Below are positions 53,977 to 64,000 of a stretch of DNA of 64,000 nucleotides, in pieces. This DNA is from Longimicrobium sp. (GTDB lineage Bacteria > Gemmatimonadota > Gemmatimonadetes > Longimicrobiales > Longimicrobiaceae). The notes beneath the pieces were generated by a model. That model saw only the letters and a list, made by a program, of their open reading frames with translations, was not told where the DNA came from and ran no database searches. The stretch is from positions 62,001 to 126,000 of the forward strand of contig DASVQP010000076.1 in assembly GCA_036389135.1 (NCBI GenBank), written 5' to 3'. The stretch's first letter is position 1. Every line of letters begins with the position of its first letter. A program made the translations under genes and the position numbers.

Positions 53977-55317
53977 TTACGTTTGTGCGGCGCCGCCCAC
54001 CGGCACGCGCGCGGTGCGCCGCCGGGCCAGCTCCTGGGCATGCGCCCGCTTCGCTTCCATCGCGCCGGTGCCGCTGAGCACGTGGCCTTTGTCCAGCACG
54101 TAGAGCACCGCCGCCAGCATCGCCCCGTTCACCACCGTCAGCACCAGCCCATACAGCGGCACGAATTGCCTGTCCAGAATCTTGGGCCCGTACAGCCGCT
54201 CAGGACGCACGCCGAACGAGTCCAGCGCGAGCACGGTGGCGGCGGTGATCACCACGGCGGCGAGCGCGGCGGGGAGCATCACCTTCCACCCCAGGTCCAT
54301 CACCTGGTCGTAGCGGAAGCGCGGCACCGTCCAGCGCACGATCATGAAGACCATGATGAAGAAGAAGGTCTTCGCGGCGAACATCCCGAACGTCAGCAGC
54401 GTCAGCCACCACTCCGGCCGCGCGCCCACCCACTGGCCGCGCGCATCGAAGCCCAGCATGTCGTCGCGACCCCAGCCGGGGATGTCCCACCCGCCCAGGA
54501 AGAGCGTCGCCATCAGCGCGGAGACGGTCAGGACGTGCGCGTACTCCGCGATGAAGAACATGGAGAACTTCATCGAGGAGTACTCGGTGTGGTACCCGGT
54601 CACCAGCTCGCTTTCGGCCTCGGGAAGGTCGAAGGGGAGGCGGTTGGTCTCCGCGAACGACGCGATCCAGAAGAAGAGGAACGACACCGAAAACGGCAGC
54701 GCGAACCAGAGGTTCATCTCCTGCTGCCGGTACACGACCTCGGGAAGGGAGACGTTCCCCACCACGAAGAAGACGGACATCAGCGCCAGCCCGAGCGCGA
54801 TCTCGTACGAGATCATCTGCGCGCCGGCGCGCAGGCCGCCGAGCAGCGCGTACTTGTTGTAGCTGGCCCACCCGGCGATCACGATGCCGTACACGCCCAG
54901 CGACGAGAAGGCGAGGAGGAAGAGCACCCCAACCGGCACGTCCGCCACCACCATCGGCACCACGCTGTTCCCCAGCCGCAGCGGCGACGCGAACGGGATC
55001 ACCGCGAAGGTGATGAGCGCCGGGATGATGGAGAGCATCGGGGCGAGGGTGAAGAAGACCCCGTTGGCCTCGGCCGGGTTGGTCTCCTCCTTGAGGATGT
55101 TCTTGATCCCGTCGGCCAGCGGCTGCCCGAGCCCGCCGGGCCCCACGCGGTTGGGCCCGAGGCGGTCCTGCATCCACGCGCTGACCTTGCGCTCCAGGAG
55201 CGTCAGGAGCGCCACGACCACCATGAGCACCGAGAACACCAGGATCACCTTGATCAGCGAGGCGATCAGGAACCCGGTGTCGCCGAGTGGCTGGAGCTGG
55301 GAAACGTTCTGCTGCAT
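53977..55317 (-). CDS. nuoH: NADH-quinone oxidoreductase subunit H
   Basis: Membrane subunit forming part of the quinone chamber. 446 residues from ATG 55317, longer than the common 330-420 because of a C-terminal Ala/Arg-rich extension. Conserved: ERKVSAWMQDRLGPNRVGP, loop FAETNRLPFDLPEAESELV, and VGYHTEYSSMKFSMFFIAEY in slightly varied form. An in-frame ATG at 55410 lies within the repeat and is unlikely. Confidence 0.95.
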   Translation of the reverse strand: MQQNVSQLQPLGDTGFLIASLIKVILVFSVLMVVVALLTLLERKVSAWMQDRLGPNRVGPGGLGQPLADGIKNILKEETNPAEANGVFFTLAPMLSIIPALITFAVIPFASPLRLGNSVVPMVVADVPVGVLFLLAFSSLGVYGIVIAGWASYNKYALLGGLRAGAQMISYEIALGLALMSVFFVVGNVSLPEVVYRQQEMNLWFALPFSVSFLFFWIASFAETNRLPFDLPEAESELVTGYHTEYSSMKFSMFFIAEYAHVLTVSALMATLFLGGWDIPGWGRDDMLGFDARGQWVGARPEWWLTLLTFGMFAAKTFFFIMVFMIVRWTVPRFRYDQVMDLGWKVMLPAALAAVVITAATVLALDSFGVRPERLYGPKILDRQFVPLYGLVLTVVNGAMLAAVLYVLDKGHVLSGTGAMEAKRAHAQELARRRTARVPVGGAAQT

Positions 55318-55329
55318 TCTGGGCTTCGA

Positions 55330-55423
55330 GTTGTAAGGAAGTCCTAAGTCCTGAGTCCTAAGTGCTGAGTCCTGAACAAGGGTTTTCACCCAGGACTCAG
55401 CACTTAGCACTTAGCACTTCTTT
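55330..55423. repeat. heptamer-repeat hairpin, copy 3 (between nuoG and nuoH)
   Basis: AGTCCTA/AGTCCTG/AGTGCTG heptamers on one arm and AGGACTC/AGCACTT units on the other, with a GGGTTTTCACCC hairpin at the tip. Fills the 108-base nuoG-nuoH gap. Confidence 0.85.
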
Positions 55424-55425
55424 TC

Positions 55426-57039
55426 TCAGTCCCCCGCCTCCGCGAACGACGGCAGCACCGCGCCGCCCTGCGCGAGGTCCGTGTAGCTGAGCCCCCCAAA
55501 CTCGGGGCGGACGGAGGCGAGCGCTTCAAAGGCGTCGGCGGCGGTGCCGACCGGGGCGGCGTCGCTGATGCCGGCCAGGAGCACGCCCAGGATCTGCCAC
55601 GCCGGACGCGCCATCCCCGGCGCCTGGATCGCGGGCCAGAAGCGCTGCACCCGCCGCTGTATGTTCGTGAACGTCCCCTCCATCTCCGCGAACGTCGTCG
55701 CGGGGAGGATGAAGTCGGCGTTGCGCGCGGCGGGCGAGGCGAAGTGCCCCACGTACACGTAGAGCGACGCGTTCGCGCCGAAGCCCTCTGGAGCGTCGGC
55801 CAGCTCGTCGCCCAGAACAAAGAGGACGCCGCGGTGCGCGGCGGCCTCGTCCAGCCCGCCCGTCGCGCTGGTGCCGCCCGCGCGCTTGAAGCCGAAGAGC
55901 TCCACCCCGTGCACGTTGGCCGCGCGGTCCGGCCGCAGCGCCAGCGTGGGGAAGCCCGGAAGGACCACTTCCTCGCCCGCCTCGCAGCGGTAGACTCCCG
56001 CGCCACCGCCCACCACGTCCATCACGCGGCGCAGGGCGCCGGCGTCCTCGTTGGCCATGAACGGCGAAACCACGGCCCGCGCGTCGCGAACCGGCACGTC
56101 GCGCAGGGCGCCGGCAAGGCGGGTCAGCGCGTCCGCCCACGACACGCCCACCAGGCGGTCGCCGTCGCGGACGAGCGGGGCCTCGATCCGGCCCTCGCGG
56201 TTGATCCACTCGTAGTTCAGCCGCCCGTAGTCGCACATCCAGTGGGCGTTGACCTCCGGGTTGGGGCGCGGCTTGATGCGCATGACGGCGTTGTCGCGCG
56301 TCTCCAGGCGGACGTTGCACCCCTGCGTGCAGTTGGGGCAGATGGAGGGCGCGCGGTCCAGGTCCCAGGCGCGCGCCTTGTGCAGGAAGTCCTTGGAGAC
56401 CAGCGCCCCCACCGGGCACAGGTCCACGATGTTGTCCGCCCAGATGTTGCCCTCGAGACCCTCGTCGAAGAAGGTGTCGATGACGTTCTTGTGGCCGCGC
56501 TGCACCACGGCGAGCCGCTCGTCCTGCGCGACCTCGCGCATGAAGCGCACGCAGCGGGTGCACATCACGCAGCGGTCCGCGTTGAAGAGCACGTCGCCGC
56601 CGAAGTCGTCGCGCCCCTGCACGCGCTTCGGCTCCTTGAGGCGGCCCATGGCGCGCCCCTCGGCCGCGGTGTAGTCCTGCAGCTTGCACTCGCCGCTCTG
56701 GTCGCACACCGGGCAGTCCAGCGGGTGGTTGACCAGGTAGAACTCCAGCACGCCCTTGCGGGCCTCCAGCGCCTTCTCGCTCTGGGTGTGGATGACGTTG
56801 CCGTCGGCCACCGTCGCGGTGCAGCTGGGCTGCAGCTTGGGCGCCTTCTCCACCTCCACCAGGCACATGCGGCACTGGGCCGGAGCCGAGAGCCCCGGGT
56901 GGTAGCAGTAGTGCGGAACGTCGATCCCCGCGCGTGCGGCGGCGTCGATGATGCGGGTTCCCTTGGGAACCTCGAGCTCCATTCCGTCGATGGTGCAGCG
57001 CACCGTCTCCGGGTTCGCCTTCGGCGTGGCGTCAGCCAT
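55426..57039 (-). CDS. nuoG: NADH-quinone oxidoreductase subunit G (short form)
   Basis: 537 residues, against about 780-910 in well-studied complexes. The N-terminal 250 residues are complete: 2Fe-2S ferredoxin ligands in YCYHPGLSAPAQCRMC, the His/Cys N5 motif HPLDCPVCDQSGEC, and CVMCTRCVRF. A CPNCTQGCN motif follows. The molybdopterin-oxidoreductase-like part is present only as a shortened domain. Electron transfer should work, with the C-terminal structural domain reduced. Confidence 0.93.
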   Translation of the reverse strand: MADATPKANPETVRCTIDGMELEVPKGTRIIDAAARAGIDVPHYCYHPGLSAPAQCRMCLVEVEKAPKLQPSCTATVADGNVIHTQSEKALEARKGVLEFYLVNHPLDCPVCDQSGECKLQDYTAAEGRAMGRLKEPKRVQGRDDFGGDVLFNADRCVMCTRCVRFMREVAQDERLAVVQRGHKNVIDTFFDEGLEGNIWADNIVDLCPVGALVSKDFLHKARAWDLDRAPSICPNCTQGCNVRLETRDNAVMRIKPRPNPEVNAHWMCDYGRLNYEWINREGRIEAPLVRDGDRLVGVSWADALTRLAGALRDVPVRDARAVVSPFMANEDAGALRRVMDVVGGGAGVYRCEAGEEVVLPGFPTLALRPDRAANVHGVELFGFKRAGGTSATGGLDEAAAHRGVLFVLGDELADAPEGFGANASLYVYVGHFASPAARNADFILPATTFAEMEGTFTNIQRRVQRFWPAIQAPGMARPAWQILGVLLAGISDAAPVGTAADAFEALASVRPEFGGLSYTDLAQGGAVLPSFAEAGD

Positions 57040-57057
57040 GGCCGCGTCTTCCTTTCC

Positions 57058-58362
<1,305 letters not shown>

Positions 58363-58384
58363 CGTTCAGCTCCGGGGCTGATTC

Positions 58385-58495
58385 AGGACTAAAGTGCTAA
58401 GTGCTAAGTGCTAAGTGCTAAGTGCTAAGTGCTAAGTGCTAAGTGCTAAGTGCTAAGTGCTGTTCAGGACTTAGCACTTAGGACTCAGGACTTCC
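58385..58495. repeat. heptamer-repeat hairpin, copy 4 (between nuoE and nuoF)
   Basis: The longest array: about nine perfect AAGTGCT heptamers in tandem (58387-58461), then TGTTCAGGACTTAGCACTTAG and further complements. Fills the 134-base nuoE-nuoF gap. It is a tandem array, but with no spacers, so not CRISPR. Confidence 0.88.
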
Positions 58496-58496
58496 T

Positions 58497-59180
58497 TTAC
58501 TTCAGCGACTCCAACACCGCCGGCACTTCCTCCGGCCGGATGTTCTCGTAGAAGCGCTCGTTGATCTGCACGACGGTCGGGAAGCCGCAGGCGCCCAGGC
58601 ACTCGGCCTCGATTACCGTGAAGCGGCCGTCCTCGCTCACCATCCCCATCTCGGTGCCGGTGTGCTCCAGGAACGCCTCGAGCACCGCGTCGCCGCCGCA
58701 CAGGTTGCACGAGATGTTGGTGCACACCTGCACGAGGTACTTACCGACCGGGCCCAGGTTGTACATCGTGTAGAACGACGCCACGCCCCGCACGTACGCC
58801 GGCGGCAGCTCGAGCCGCGCCGCCACCTCGTCCATCGACTCCGGCGAGAGGTGGCCGCGGAGCTCGTGGGCCAGGTGCAGCGCCGGAAGGAGCGCCGCCT
58901 GCCGGTCCGGGTAGCGCGAGAGCACCTTTTGGAGGCGCTCCTCGTAAGGGCCGGCGAAGATGGGGCCCTCCGGCTGCTTGGGCGGCACCTGGTACGGCAT
59001 GCTGCCGGCGACCGAGGCGTGCCCGCCGTCCTCCGGGCGGATCCCCACGTAGCTGATGCCGCGCACGTCGTCCGCCGTCAGGGCCGGGAACTCGCCCGTG
59101 TCGCCCGCGAAGCCCGGGTTCTGCTGGGCGGCCGGCCACGACGAGGGGGGAGAGTCCAGCTTTCCTCCATGCTGCGTCAT
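58497..59180 (-). CDS. nuoE: NADH-quinone oxidoreductase subunit E
   Basis: Thioredoxin-like 2Fe-2S subunit (cluster N1a). 227 residues: an N-terminal extension of about 75 residues, then GVASFYTMYNLGPVGKYLVQ, ligands in CTNISCNLCGG and ECLGACGFP. The ATG overlaps the nuoD stop by four bases. Confidence 0.94.
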   Translation of the reverse strand: MTQHGGKLDSPPSSWPAAQQNPGFAGDTGEFPALTADDVRGISYVGIRPEDGGHASVAGSMPYQVPPKQPEGPIFAGPYEERLQKVLSRYPDRQAALLPALHLAHELRGHLSPESMDEVAARLELPPAYVRGVASFYTMYNLGPVGKYLVQVCTNISCNLCGGDAVLEAFLEHTGTEMGMVSEDGRFTVIEAECLGACGFPTVVQINERFYENIRPEEVPAVLESLK

Positions 59181-60472
59181 CGGTCGATCTCTCCCAGCAC
59201 GATGTCCAGCGACGCGTTCACCGCGATCACGTCGGAGAGCAGCGCCCCCTCGATCATGTGCGGGAGCGCCGCGATGTTGATGAACGACGGGCCGCGCACG
59301 CGCCAGCGCACCGGCTTGCTGCCGCCGTCGGAGACCACGTACATCCCCAGCTCGCCCTTGGACGACTCCACCGAGAACCACGACTCGCCCACGGGCGCGC
59401 GCACCCCCTCCATCACCAGCTTGAAGTGGTGGATCATGGACTCCATGTCGTTCATCGCCGCCGTCTTGGGGGGCAGGATGACGCGGGGGTCGTCCACGTT
59501 GATGGGGCCGCCAGGAAGGCGGCGGATGAACTGGCGGAGGAGGAGCACCGACTGCCTCATCTCCTCCATGCGGCACAGGTAGCGGTCGTAGATGTCGCCG
59601 TGCTCGCCCACCGGCACGTCGAAGTCGTACGAGTCCATGTCGTAGTACGGGCGGTCCTTGCGCACGTCGTACGGCACTCCGGAGGCGCGCAGGTTGGGCC
59701 CGCTCAGCCCCCAGTTCACCGCGTCCGCCGCCGAGATGGAGCCCACCCCCTGCGTGCGCCCGATCCAGATCCCGTTGTTGGTCAGCAGGGTGTCCACCTC
59801 GTCCAGCACGGGGAGGAACCCTTCGATCCACTTGTCGAGCTGGTCGATCCACCCCGCCGGCAGGTCCGCCATCATCCCCCCGATGCGGGTGGACGAGGTG
59901 GTGATCCGCGCGCCCGTGAACGACTCGTGCAGGTCGTAGATCAGCTCTCGCTGCTGGAAGGTGTACAGGAAGACGGTGAAGGCGCCCAGGTCGATGGCCG
60001 TGGTCCCCAGCCAGAGCAGATGGCTGAAGATGCGGTCCAGCTCCATGCACATGAGGCGCACCACCTTGCACCGCTCGGTGACCTCCACGCCCATCAGCTT
60101 CTCCACCGACATGGCGTAGGCGCAGTTGTAGATCAGCGGCGCCAGGTAGTCCATGCGGTCGGTGAGCGGGACGACCTGGTTCCAGTCCCGGTACTCCCCC
60201 AGCTTCTCGAACGACGAGTGCAGGTAGCCGATGTGCGGGATGCAGCGCACGACGGTCTCGCCGTCCAGCTCCAGCACCAGGCGGAGCACGCCGTGCGTGG
60301 CGGGGTGCTGCGGCCCGATGTTGATGAGCATGTGCTCGCCCGCGATGTCCTCCTGCACGCGCGCCTCTTCGCCCACGTAGGGGACGATGGGGGCGTGCAC
60401 GAGGGAGCCCCCCGAGGAGAGCTCCGGGTTGCGGGCGACGTTGTAGACGACCCTGCGCAGTTTGCTCGACAT
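59177..60472 (-). CDS. nuoD: NADH-quinone oxidoreductase subunit D
   Basis: Forms the quinone site with NuoB and NuoH. 431 residues. GPQHPATHGVLRLVLEL, PHIGYLHSSFEKL and MCMELDRIFSHLLWLG are diagnostic. Separate from nuoC (one base apart) rather than fused. The N-terminal 40 residues form an extra extension. Confidence 0.96.
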   Translation of the reverse strand: MSSKLRRVVYNVARNPELSSGGSLVHAPIVPYVGEEARVQEDIAGEHMLINIGPQHPATHGVLRLVLELDGETVVRCIPHIGYLHSSFEKLGEYRDWNQVVPLTDRMDYLAPLIYNCAYAMSVEKLMGVEVTERCKVVRLMCMELDRIFSHLLWLGTTAIDLGAFTVFLYTFQQRELIYDLHESFTGARITTSSTRIGGMMADLPAGWIDQLDKWIEGFLPVLDEVDTLLTNNGIWIGRTQGVGSISAADAVNWGLSGPNLRASGVPYDVRKDRPYYDMDSYDFDVPVGEHGDIYDRYLCRMEEMRQSVLLLRQFIRRLPGGPINVDDPRVILPPKTAAMNDMESMIHHFKLVMEGVRAPVGESWFSVESSKGELGMYVVSDGGSKPVRWRVRGPSFINIAALPHMIEGALLSDVIAVNASLDIVLGEIDR

Positions 60473-60473
60473 A

Positions 60474-61211
60474 TCAGCCCGCTCCTCCCATGCCGCCGAA
60501 CTGGCCCTGCTGCCCGGAGTTCGTCTCCGACTTGCCGAACGGGTCGGGGACGCTCTGGCCCAGCACGTGTGCGATCTCCAGCTCGCGCGGCGAGTAGTGG
60601 TCCTCGGTGCGCAGGTTGAGGGCGCGCCGCGTCTGCTCGGCGCGGCTGAAGCGGCCGCGGAGCGGAAAGTCCTTACGCAGCGGGTGCCCCTCGGCGTAGT
60701 TGTACGGCATCAGGATGCGGCGCAGGTCCGGGTGCCCCGTGAAGACGACGCCGAACATGTCGTACACCTCGCGCTCCAGCCAATCGGCGGCGCGCCACAG
60801 GTAGTACACGGACTGGATCTCCAGCCCGTCCAGCGGCAGCTCGGCCTTGACGCGCAGGTTCAGCTTGTTCTCGATGGACCAGAGCTGGTACACCACCTGG
60901 ATCATCCGCCCGCCGCCGTAGTCGACCGCGGTGAGGTCCTGGAGGAAGTCGTAGCGGTGCCCCGGCTCGTCGCGCAGGAACTGGAGGATCTCCAGGTTGC
61001 GATCCGGCAGCACGTATACGATGTGCTCGTCGCCGCTCACCAGCTCGTGGCGCAGCACCGCGTCGCCGAAGCGCTCGCGGAGCGCCTCCACCGAGGGGTG
61101 CGGCGGAAGGTCGCCGGCCTGCGGAGGCGCGCCTGCATCGCCCGCGTCCGAGGGCCGCGGGCCGGCGTCGAGATCGTCGAGGCCTTTCTTGAATGCGTCG
61201 TTCTGGGTCAT
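60474..61211 (-). CDS. nuoC: NADH-quinone oxidoreductase subunit C
   Basis: 245 residues. The signature WLEREVYDMFGVVFTGHPDL and RRILMPYNYAEGHPLRKDFP are present. An N-terminal Asp/Ala/Pro-rich stretch of about 35 residues and a C-terminal Gly/Gln tail are lineage additions. Follows a heptamer hairpin after nuoB. Confidence 0.95.
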   Translation of the reverse strand: MTQNDAFKKGLDDLDAGPRPSDAGDAGAPPQAGDLPPHPSVEALRERFGDAVLRHELVSGDEHIVYVLPDRNLEILQFLRDEPGHRYDFLQDLTAVDYGGGRMIQVVYQLWSIENKLNLRVKAELPLDGLEIQSVYYLWRAADWLEREVYDMFGVVFTGHPDLRRILMPYNYAEGHPLRKDFPLRGRFSRAEQTRRALNLRTEDHYSPRELEIAHVLGQSVPDPFGKSETNSGQQGQFGGMGGAG

Positions 61212-61284
61212 AGTCCTGAAGTCCTAAGTCCTGAGTCCTAAGTCCTGGAGCGCGAAGTTCAGCACCTAGGACTTAGGACTTAGC
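61208..61284. repeat. heptamer-repeat hairpin, copy 5 (between nuoB and nuoC)
   Basis: AGTCCTGAAGTCCTAAGTCC units against GGACTTAGGACTTAGCAC, centre AGCGCGAAGTTC. The left end overlaps the first codon of nuoC. Fills the 82-base gap. Confidence 0.85.
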
Positions 61285-61293
61285 ACTCGCAGT

Positions 61294-62001
61294 TTATGGC
61301 CTTCTGTCCTGCACCCGCACCACCGCCCCCGTCGACATCAGTCCGCCGGGGCGGTTCTGGTTCGTCGAGTTGCCGAACTGCACGGTGATATTGTTGATCA
61401 CCTCGTCCGGCAGGTAGCTGGCGCCCTCCGGGAGCTGGTCCACCGCGTTCCACTCGTCCTGCGCCGTGGGCGACGAGCGGCGGATCTTCTCCTGGATCAT
61501 CAGGATCCCGTACATCAGCCCCTCGGGCCGCGGCGGGCAGCCGGGTACGTACACGTCCACCGGGATGATGGTGTCGATCCCCTGCACCATGCTGTACACG
61601 TCGAAGACGCCGCCCGTGGACGCGCAGGCGCCCATCGAGATCGCCCACTTGGGGCTCGGCATCTGCTCCCAGATCTTGCGCAGCACCGGCGCCATCTTGT
61701 ACGACACGCGCCCCGCGCAGATCAGCAGGTCCGCCTGCCGGGGCGAGAAGCTCATCCGCTCCATCCCGAAGCGGGCGAGGTCGTAGCGCGTGGCGGCGGT
61801 GGCCATCATCTCGATGGCGCAGCACGCCGTGCCGAACGGCATCGGCCAGATGGAGTTCTCGCGCGCCCAGTTCACCACCGTGTCCAGCCGGGTGGTGAGG
61901 AACGACGGCGAGCCGGAAAAGATACCGCCCTCGGGGGCGGGCATGACCGCGTCGGCCGGCTTGACGATCGGCTGCGGATTGGTGTTCTCGTTCAGTCCCA
62001 T
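61294..62001 (-). CDS. nuoB: NADH-quinone oxidoreductase subunit B
   Basis: Carries cluster N2. 235 residues. The tandem Cys pair in [18 protein letters not shown] and the further Cys in [14 protein letters not shown] and [12 protein letters not shown] are present. ATG 62001 overlaps the nuoA stop by ten bases. The C-terminal 60 residues are a hydrophilic extension. Confidence 0.96.
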   Translation of the reverse strand: MGLNENTNPQPIVKPADAVMPAPEGGIFSGSPSFLTTRLDTVVNWARENSIWPMPFGTACCAIEMMATAATRYDLARFGMERMSFSPRQADLLICAGRVSYKMAPVLRKIWEQMPSPKWAISMGACASTGGVFDVYSMVQGIDTIIPVDVYVPGCPPRPEGLMYGILMIQEKIRRSSPTAQDEWNAVDQLPEGASYLPDEVINNITVQFGNSTNQNRPGGLMSTGAVVRVQDRRP

Positions 62002-62348
62002 TCCAGCGCTCCCTTCTTCCACTCGTAGACGAGCCCCACCGTCAGGATGAAGATGAAGATCATCGCAGAGGCGAAGCCCTCCCACCCCAGAGGCCGCAGC
62101 GATACGGCCCAGGGAAGGAGAAACACGGTTTCCACGTCGAACACGATGAACAGGATCGCCACCATGTAGAACTTCACCGAAAAGCGCTCGCGCGTGCCGC
62201 CCAGCGGGTCCATCCCGCTCTCGTACGGGGCGGACTTCACCTTGGTCTTCCCCCCGGGGCTGAGCACCGTGGAGAGCACCACCATGAAGATCGCGTTGGC
62301 CACCGAGATGGCCAGCATGATCAGCGCGGGAAGGTACGAGCGAAGCAT
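61992..62348 (-). CDS. nuoA: NADH-quinone oxidoreductase subunit A
   Basis: 118 residues, three membrane helices. [13 protein letters not shown] and [16 protein letters not shown] are the family motifs. First gene of the operon, about 55 bases after the predicted transcription start. Confidence 0.96.
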   Translation of the reverse strand: MLRSYLPALIMLAISVANAIFMVVLSTVLSPGGKTKVKSAPYESGMDPLGGTRERFSVKFYMVAILFIVFDVETVFLLPWAVSLRPLGWEGFASAMIFIFILTVGLVYEWKKGALEWD

Positions 62349-62409
62349 GTCGGCGTACGCCCTGTGAGGCGGTAGTTTGTGAAATCCTTCACTTGTGTGG
62401 AGCCGGGCC

Positions 62410-62438
62410 AATGTACGACGCGTCCGCCCCACGGTCAA
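62410..62438 (-). promoter_or_regulatory. nuo operon promoter
   Basis: Minus strand: TTGACC (62438-62433), 17-base spacer, TACATT (62415-62410). Placed 62 bases upstream of nuoA. No other promoter-like pair was found within the operon. Confidence 0.7.
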
Positions 62439-62462
62439 GCGAAGAACGGGGCCTTTTCCCCC

Positions 62463-62492
62463 TTGCCGCGCGGGGGGGCTGGCGCCTAGCTT
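62463..62492 (+). promoter_or_regulatory. possible dcd promoter
   Basis: TTGCCG (62463-62468), 18-base spacer, TAGCTT (62487-62492), about 110 bases before dcd. Weaker than the nuo promoter on the opposite strand. Confidence 0.4.
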
Positions 62493-62609
62493 GGCGCCCC
62501 TGTCCCCGGCCCCGCGGCGGTGCCCACGGTACCCCCGCCTTCGGATGTCGTTCGGGGTTGCCGCGCCACGTGCAACTTCCGCTCCCTCACCTGTTTCACA
62601 GCCTCCCCC

Positions 62610-63164
62610 ATGAGCCTCAAGTCCGATCGGTGGATCCGGCAGATGGCGCGCGAGCACGCGATGATCGAGCCCTTTGAGGACGCGCAGGTGAGGAAGGGGA
62701 CGATCTCGTACGGCGTGTCGTCGTACGGCTACGACATGCGGGTGGCGCGCGAGTTCAAGATCTTCACCAACGTCAACAACGCCATCGTCGACCCCAAGAA
62801 CTTCGACGACAGGTCGTTCGTGAACTTCGAGGGCGACGTATGCATCGTCCCCCCCAACTCGTTCGCGCTGGCGAGGTCGGTGGAGTACTTCCGCATTCCC
62901 CGCAACGTGCTGACGCTTTGTGTCGGTAAAAGCACTTATGCCAGATGTGGCATAATCACGAACGTAACTCCTTTCGAGCCAGAGTGGGAAGGCTTCGTGA
63001 CGCTGGAGATCTCGAACACGACGCCTCTCCCGGCGCGCATCTACGCCAACGAGGGGATCGCGCAGGTGCTTTTCTTCGAGTCGGACGAGCCGTGCGAGGT
63101 CAGCTATGCGGACCGCAAGGGGAAGTACCAGGGGCAGGTGGGGGTGACGGTCCCGCGGCTGTGA
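62610..63164 (+). CDS. dcd: dCTP deaminase
   Basis: Deaminates dCTP towards dUTP for dTMP synthesis. 184 residues. [13 protein letters not shown] near the start, and the catalytic/nucleotide loop [31 protein letters not shown], given here by positions of GKSTYARCG (residues about 110-118). ATG 62610 fits the family start. No ribosome site is strong. Divergent from nuo. Confidence 0.94.
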   Translation: MSLKSDRWIRQMAREHAMIEPFEDAQVRKGTISYGVSSYGYDMRVAREFKIFTNVNNAIVDPKNFDDRSFVNFEGDVCIVPPNSFALARSVEYFRIPRNVLTLCVGKSTYARCGIITNVTPFEPEWEGFVTLEISNTTPLPARIYANEGIAQVLFFESDEPCEVSYADRKGKYQGQVGVTVPRL

Positions 63165-63294
63165 GGTGGGGCGCAGGACTCCAGCCAGGCCCCCCCGGCG
63201 GTTAATACCGCAGCAACAACCACGTGAAGCCTGCCTTCGCAGGCTCCGGGGGGCGGGGTTGGTGCGGGGCGGCAGGGAGGGTACGGCGGCCGGT

Positions 63295-63535
63295 CGCCGG
63301 GGGCTGAAGCCCCCGGCTGGAACCACGGGAAGGCGGCTGAAGCCGGCTCGGGAAACGCGGCATTGGACCCGGAGTCCGCGAAGGCGGACTTTGCGTTTTT
63401 CCAGCGGCGGATTCATTCGCTCGTGGAGCGCACTTCCCGCCCCGCAGAGCTGGAAGCGCCATAAGAATCCCACCCCCGGGTCCGCGCAGGCGGACTTTGT
63501 GCTGTTGTTGCCGCGAGTTCACTCGCCAGCCCTGC
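63295..63535. repeat. multi-hairpin intergenic repeat, copy 4 (double)
   Basis: GGGGGCTGAAGCCCCC, GGCGGCTGAAGCCGGC, a GGACCCGGAGTCC-type unit, GTCCGCGAAGGCGGAC, then a second partial unit ending GCGAGTTCACTCGC near 63525. Fills most of the 459-base gap between dcd and the cheC-like gene; no gene is seen there. Confidence 0.75.
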
Positions 63536-63623
63536 TGGGGGGCAGCCCATACGCCACGGCCCGACTCCTGCCGAGGCCAGGGTAACGGACGTGTCCGCGC
63601 CGATTTCGCATACCGCATCCACG

Positions 63624-64000
63624 ATGACCACCCAGCTCCCGGTGACACCCCAGCATCTCGACGCGATCCGCGAGATCGTGAACATCGGGGCGGGCCACGC
63701 CGCCACCAACCTGTCGCAGCTCACGGGGCTCACCGTGATGATCTCCGTGCCGCGCATCCAGTGGGTGACGCGCGCGGCGCTGATCGCGTCGCTCCCGGGC
63801 GACAGTGAGCTGGTGCTGATCAGCGTTCCCATCGTGGGCGTGTCGGACGAGGGGGGCGAGCAGGCGGCGCTCGTGCTGGCCAAGGAGACCGCGCTGCGCA
63901 TGGTGGCGCTGATGATGCGCCGCGACCCCTCCCGCCACACCGAGATCGGGGCGCTGGAGCTTTCGGCGCTCAACGAGATGGGGAACATCGTGTGCGCGGC
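63624..64000 (+). CDS. CheC-like chemotaxis phosphatase (N-terminal part)
   Basis: The frame runs off the window after about 125 residues. CheC proteins dephosphorylate CheY-P. Two D/S-xxx-E-xx-N active-site helices are present: DAIREIVNIGAGHAATNL and SALNEMGNIVCA. Both sites have the required Glu and Asn. Start at ATG 63624; a GTG at 63591 in the same frame is possible. No other chemotaxis gene is visible in the window. Confidence 0.8.
   Translation, partial: MTTQLPVTPQHLDAIREIVNIGAGHAATNLSQLTGLTVMISVPRIQWVTRAALIASLPGDSELVLISVPIVGVSDEGGEQAALVLAKETALRMVALMMRRDPSRHTEIGALELSALNEMGNIVCA

Noticed and set aside
58387-58461. CRISPR array
   Set aside because: The 7-base units are contiguous with no spacers, and no cas gene is present in the window.

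Overview
The window is about 70% GC, gene-dense, and carries a Gram-negative envelope gene set: Lgt, many lipoproteins, SurA-type chaperones, FtsEX with an EnvC-like protein, and a 14-gene complex I operon. Gene content, the abundance of small lipoproteins and three families of dispersed hairpin repeats suggest a Gemmatimonadota bacterium, perhaps Longimicrobium-like. That placement is inference; no rRNA or marker tree is available. I see no tRNA, rRNA, CRISPR array, insertion sequence or prophage.

Layout. 1-5.8 kb: a partial ZIP metal transporter, acpS, a DacB-type carboxypeptidase, an NlpC/P60 peptidase coupled to a class V aminotransferase, and recX. 5.8-13.1 kb: two toxin-antitoxin pairs (YoeB-like and MazF-like) around a penicillin-acylase-family hydrolase and a DUF3131-like lipoprotein, then a Tat-exported phosphoesterase and lgt. 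13.17-14.46 kb: a compact two-gene RiPP locus. It has its own promoter, a 48-residue precursor with three 11-residue TTxxxGEED repeats, and an ATP-grasp ligase. This is a plesiocin-like graspetide system and the most interesting feature here. 14.5-21.5 kb: EamA permease, acidic protein, a large PLP decarboxylase, PHP protein, coaE and an MBL hydrolase. 21.8-34.6 kb: mfd, two parvulin chaperones, an S4 protein, pdxA, ftsE-ftsX-envC-holB and moaC. 34.6-41.3 kb: lytic transglycosylase, erpA, gmhB/fabI, an Ig-like lipoprotein and valS with a short leader that may attenuate. 41.7-46.8 kb: lipoproteins, etfBA and an alpha/beta hydrolase. 46.9-62.4 kb: nuoABCDEFGHIJKLMN on the minus strand behind one strong promoter. 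62.6-64 kb: dcd and the start of a cheC-like gene.

Working together. nuoA-N encodes a proton-pumping NADH dehydrogenase, and EtfAB supplies electrons from acyl-CoA or similar dehydrogenases. FtsEX and the EnvC-like protein control septal peptidoglycan hydrolysis alongside DacB, NlpC/P60 and SLT enzymes elsewhere in the window. SurA-type chaperones, Lgt and numerous lipoproteins belong to outer-membrane biogenesis.

Non-coding structure is unusually rich. Heptamer-based hairpins interrupt the otherwise tightly packed nuo operon at four junctions. A CACAGAGG palindrome family (five copies) and a multi-hairpin family (four loci) occupy intergenic gaps. Promoters of the form TTGnnn-N17/18-TAnnnT stand before most of the main operons.
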